5,918 nt of DNA. It comes from an uncultured Actinomycetes bacterium. GTDB taxonomy: Bacteria; Actinomycetota; Actinomycetes; Nanopelagicales; Nanopelagicaceae. The position numbers and the translations under genes were made by a program. Of the stretch, positions 4,744 to 5,918 are shown piece by piece (the stretch's first letter is position 1; each line of letters starts with the position of its first letter). The stretch lies in assembly GCA_903922325.1 (NCBI GenBank), contig CAIXTG010000156.1, positions 1 to 5,918 of the forward strand, in the 5' to 3' direction. Under the pieces are notes generated by a model. That model worked only from the letters and a program-made list of their open reading frames with translations, was not told the DNA's origin and did not search any database.

Positions 4744-5490
4744 ATGATGGATGTGATCTCGACTAAAAGCCCCGATGGAGTGCTAACACTCAGCCTCAAT
4801 CGGCCCGCGAAAATGAATGCCCTGACTAGAGAAATGTATGGGGCGCTCGCCAAGGGTCTAAACGAAGCTGCCGGAGATTTCAGTATTCGTGCAGTCATCA
4901 TTACGAGCGAGGGTGATCACTTCACAGCGGGTAATGACATCAAAGATTTTATGGAGATTCCACCAACTGGCGGAGATTCAGAGGTGATGACTTTCCTAAA
5001 TTCACTCTTGGAATTTCCAAAGCCGCTTTTGGCTGCTGTAAAAGGTAATGCAGTTGGCGTTGGCACAACAATGTTGCTCCATTGCGATGTGGTCTTGGCT
5101 TCACCAACTGCAAACTTTTCCATGCCGTTCACTTCGCTGGGGTTAGTACCAGAGGCTGGTTCAACTTATCTTTTTCCGGCACTAGTTGGTTATCAACGTG
5201 CAGCCCGGATCTTCTTAACTGGTGAATCCTTCACCGCCGAAGATGCCAAGGAGATGGGTTTGGTCACCACGATTGCGCCTGATGTATATGAACAAGCACA
5301 ATTAGTCGCGAGCCAAATTGCGGCACAACCACCCCAGGCAATTATTAATACAAAAGCACTTCTAAAGGCCAGTAAGCATGATGCAGTTTCGGCCGTAATG
5401 AAAGCTGAATTCCAAATTTTTGCAATGGCACTTCAATCCGAAGAGGCCATGATGGCGTTTATGAACTTCATGAGTAAGAAAGGTAAATAA
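4744..5490 (+). CDS. Crotonase-fold enoyl-CoA hydratase/isomerase-family protein
   Basis: Acyl-CoA-acting crotonase-superfamily enzyme of 248 aa (usual size about 250-265), probably in fatty-acid or other acyl-CoA breakdown. It has an N-terminal strand VLTLSLNRPAKMNAL (13-27), the first oxyanion-hole segment FTAGNDIKDF (60-69), the second one KGNAVGVGTTMLLHCDVV (100-117), and PFTSLGLVPEAGSTYLFP (128-145). Compared from memory with rat enoyl-CoA hydratase, E144 aligns to T109 and E164 to F129. Both catalytic glutamates are therefore lost. E137 in PEAGS aligns with the single acid of Δ3,Δ2-enoyl-CoA isomerases, so isomerase activity is more likely than hydratase. The open frame extends upstream to 4597, but that would overlap the divergent LuxR gene and has no crotonase homology. 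ATG 4744 (or 4747) follows a -10 box. The stop overlaps the next gene by one base. The family is secure; the exact reaction is inferred. Confidence 0.9.
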   Translation: MMDVISTKSPDGVLTLSLNRPAKMNALTREMYGALAKGLNEAAGDFSIRAVIITSEGDHFTAGNDIKDFMEIPPTGGDSEVMTFLNSLLEFPKPLLAAVKGNAVGVGTTMLLHCDVVLASPTANFSMPFTSLGLVPEAGSTYLFPALVGYQRAARIFLTGESFTAEDAKEMGLVTTIAPDVYEQAQLVASQIAAQPPQAIINTKALLKASKHDAVSAVMKAEFQIFAMALQSEEAMMAFMNFMSKKGK

Positions 5491-5918
5491 TGTCACTGGC
5501 CGGAAAGAGAATCTTTATTACTGGCGGATCCCGCGGAATCGGTTTAGCGATCGCGTTGAGAGCAGCCCGCGATGGCGCTTCCGTTGCAATTGCAGCGAAG
5601 ACTGCCGAAACTAATCCAAAACTACCGGGCACAATTTATTCAGCGGCTGCAGAGATCGAAGCTGCTGGGGGAGTCGCACTTCCAATTCAATGCGACCTGC
5701 GCGACGAGGCTCAGATTGAAGCTTCAATTGCAAAAGCGGCAGCAGAGTTCGGTGGCATAGATATTTTGATCAACAATGCCAGCGCGATTAATTTAACTAA
5801 AACTGAGGCAACTCCAGCAAAGCGCTTTGACCTAATGTTTGACGTCAATGTGCGCGGCACCTTTTTAACTTCGCAAGCAGCGATTCCGCATCTGCGCGAG
5901 TCAGCTAAAGCTGGCCGA
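5490..5918 (+). CDS. HSDL2-like short-chain dehydrogenase/reductase, N-terminal part (cut by window edge)
   Basis: NAD(P)-dependent oxidoreductase of the classical SDR fold, translated from the ATG at 5490-5492, which overlaps the crotonase TAA by one base (TAATG). A Shine-Dalgarno, AAAGG, lies six bases upstream inside the crotonase gene. The visible 143 residues carry the cofactor motif TGGSRGIG (11-18), a basic residue after the second strand (AAKTAE, 35-40) that favours NADP, CDLRD (68-72), LINNASAI (93-100), and the tetrad asparagine in DVNVRGTF (118-125). The catalytic Ser-Tyr-Lys residues lie beyond the window. The segment TNPKLPGTIYSAAAEIEAAGG (41-61) is characteristic of the HSDL2 branch, linked in animals to peroxisomal fatty-acid metabolism. 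Translational coupling to an acyl-CoA isomerase-like gene fits a lipid role, but the substrate is unknown. Confidence 0.9.
   Translation, partial: MSLAGKRIFITGGSRGIGLAIALRAARDGASVAIAAKTAETNPKLPGTIYSAAAEIEAAGGVALPIQCDLRDEAQIEASIAKAAAEFGGIDILINNASAINLTKTEATPAKRFDLMFDVNVRGTFLTSQAAIPHLRESAKAGR

Noticed and set aside
5572..5760. Plus-strand 62-codon open frame rich in Gln/Leu/Arg.
   Set aside because: Shadow frame within the SDR gene, whose own frame carries TGGSRGIG and NNAS motifs.

Overview
The window (about 47% G+C by eye) looks like chromosomal DNA from a small-genome, low-G+C actinobacterium. The main reason is the pair of a PadR-family regulator and an actinobacterial-type myo-inositol-3-phosphate synthase. 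The same pair sits side by side in mycobacteria and streptomycetes. GTG starts, promoter -10 boxes placed for leaderless transcripts, and a two-helix membrane protein of a type seen in actinobacteria fit the same view. A freshwater acI/Nanopelagicales-like lineage is my guess, not a demonstrated assignment. I see no mobile element, CRISPR array, tRNA or rRNA.

Layout. Positions 1-284 (minus) hold the start of a LysE/RhtB-type exporter, cut by the window edge. A hairpin terminator at 328-355 separates it from an NCS2 uracil/xanthine permease (377-1639, minus). A 244-bp divergent intergenic region (1640-1883) follows. Its permease side can fold into hairpins around the permease ribosome binding site. 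Its other side carries three GATATAT motifs spaced exactly 13 bp apart. On the plus strand, padR (1884-2414) and ino1 (2416-3513) are separated by one base and end at a strong bidirectional terminator. A two-helix membrane protein of unknown function (3619-4200, minus) and a small stand-alone LuxR-type HTH protein (4356-4676, minus) converge on that terminator. The LuxR gene is divergent from a crotonase-fold gene (probable start 4744, plus). The crotonase stop codon overlaps the start of an HSDL2-like short-chain dehydrogenase (5490 to the window edge).

How the genes work together. The padR-ino1 pair is best read as an autoregulated inositol-phosphate unit feeding phosphatidylinositol and, in many actinobacteria, mycothiol. 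The crotonase-SDR pair is probably a lipid or acyl-CoA metabolism operon. Both glutamates of classical enoyl-CoA hydratases are replaced in the crotonase, while a PEAGS motif typical of enoyl-CoA isomerase-like members is present. The permease and exporter are separate transport genes. The window is mostly ordinary core genome. The points most worth a second look are the phased operator-like array, the two-state permease leader, the LuxR protein with a Cys/His tail, and the active-site changes in the crotonase.
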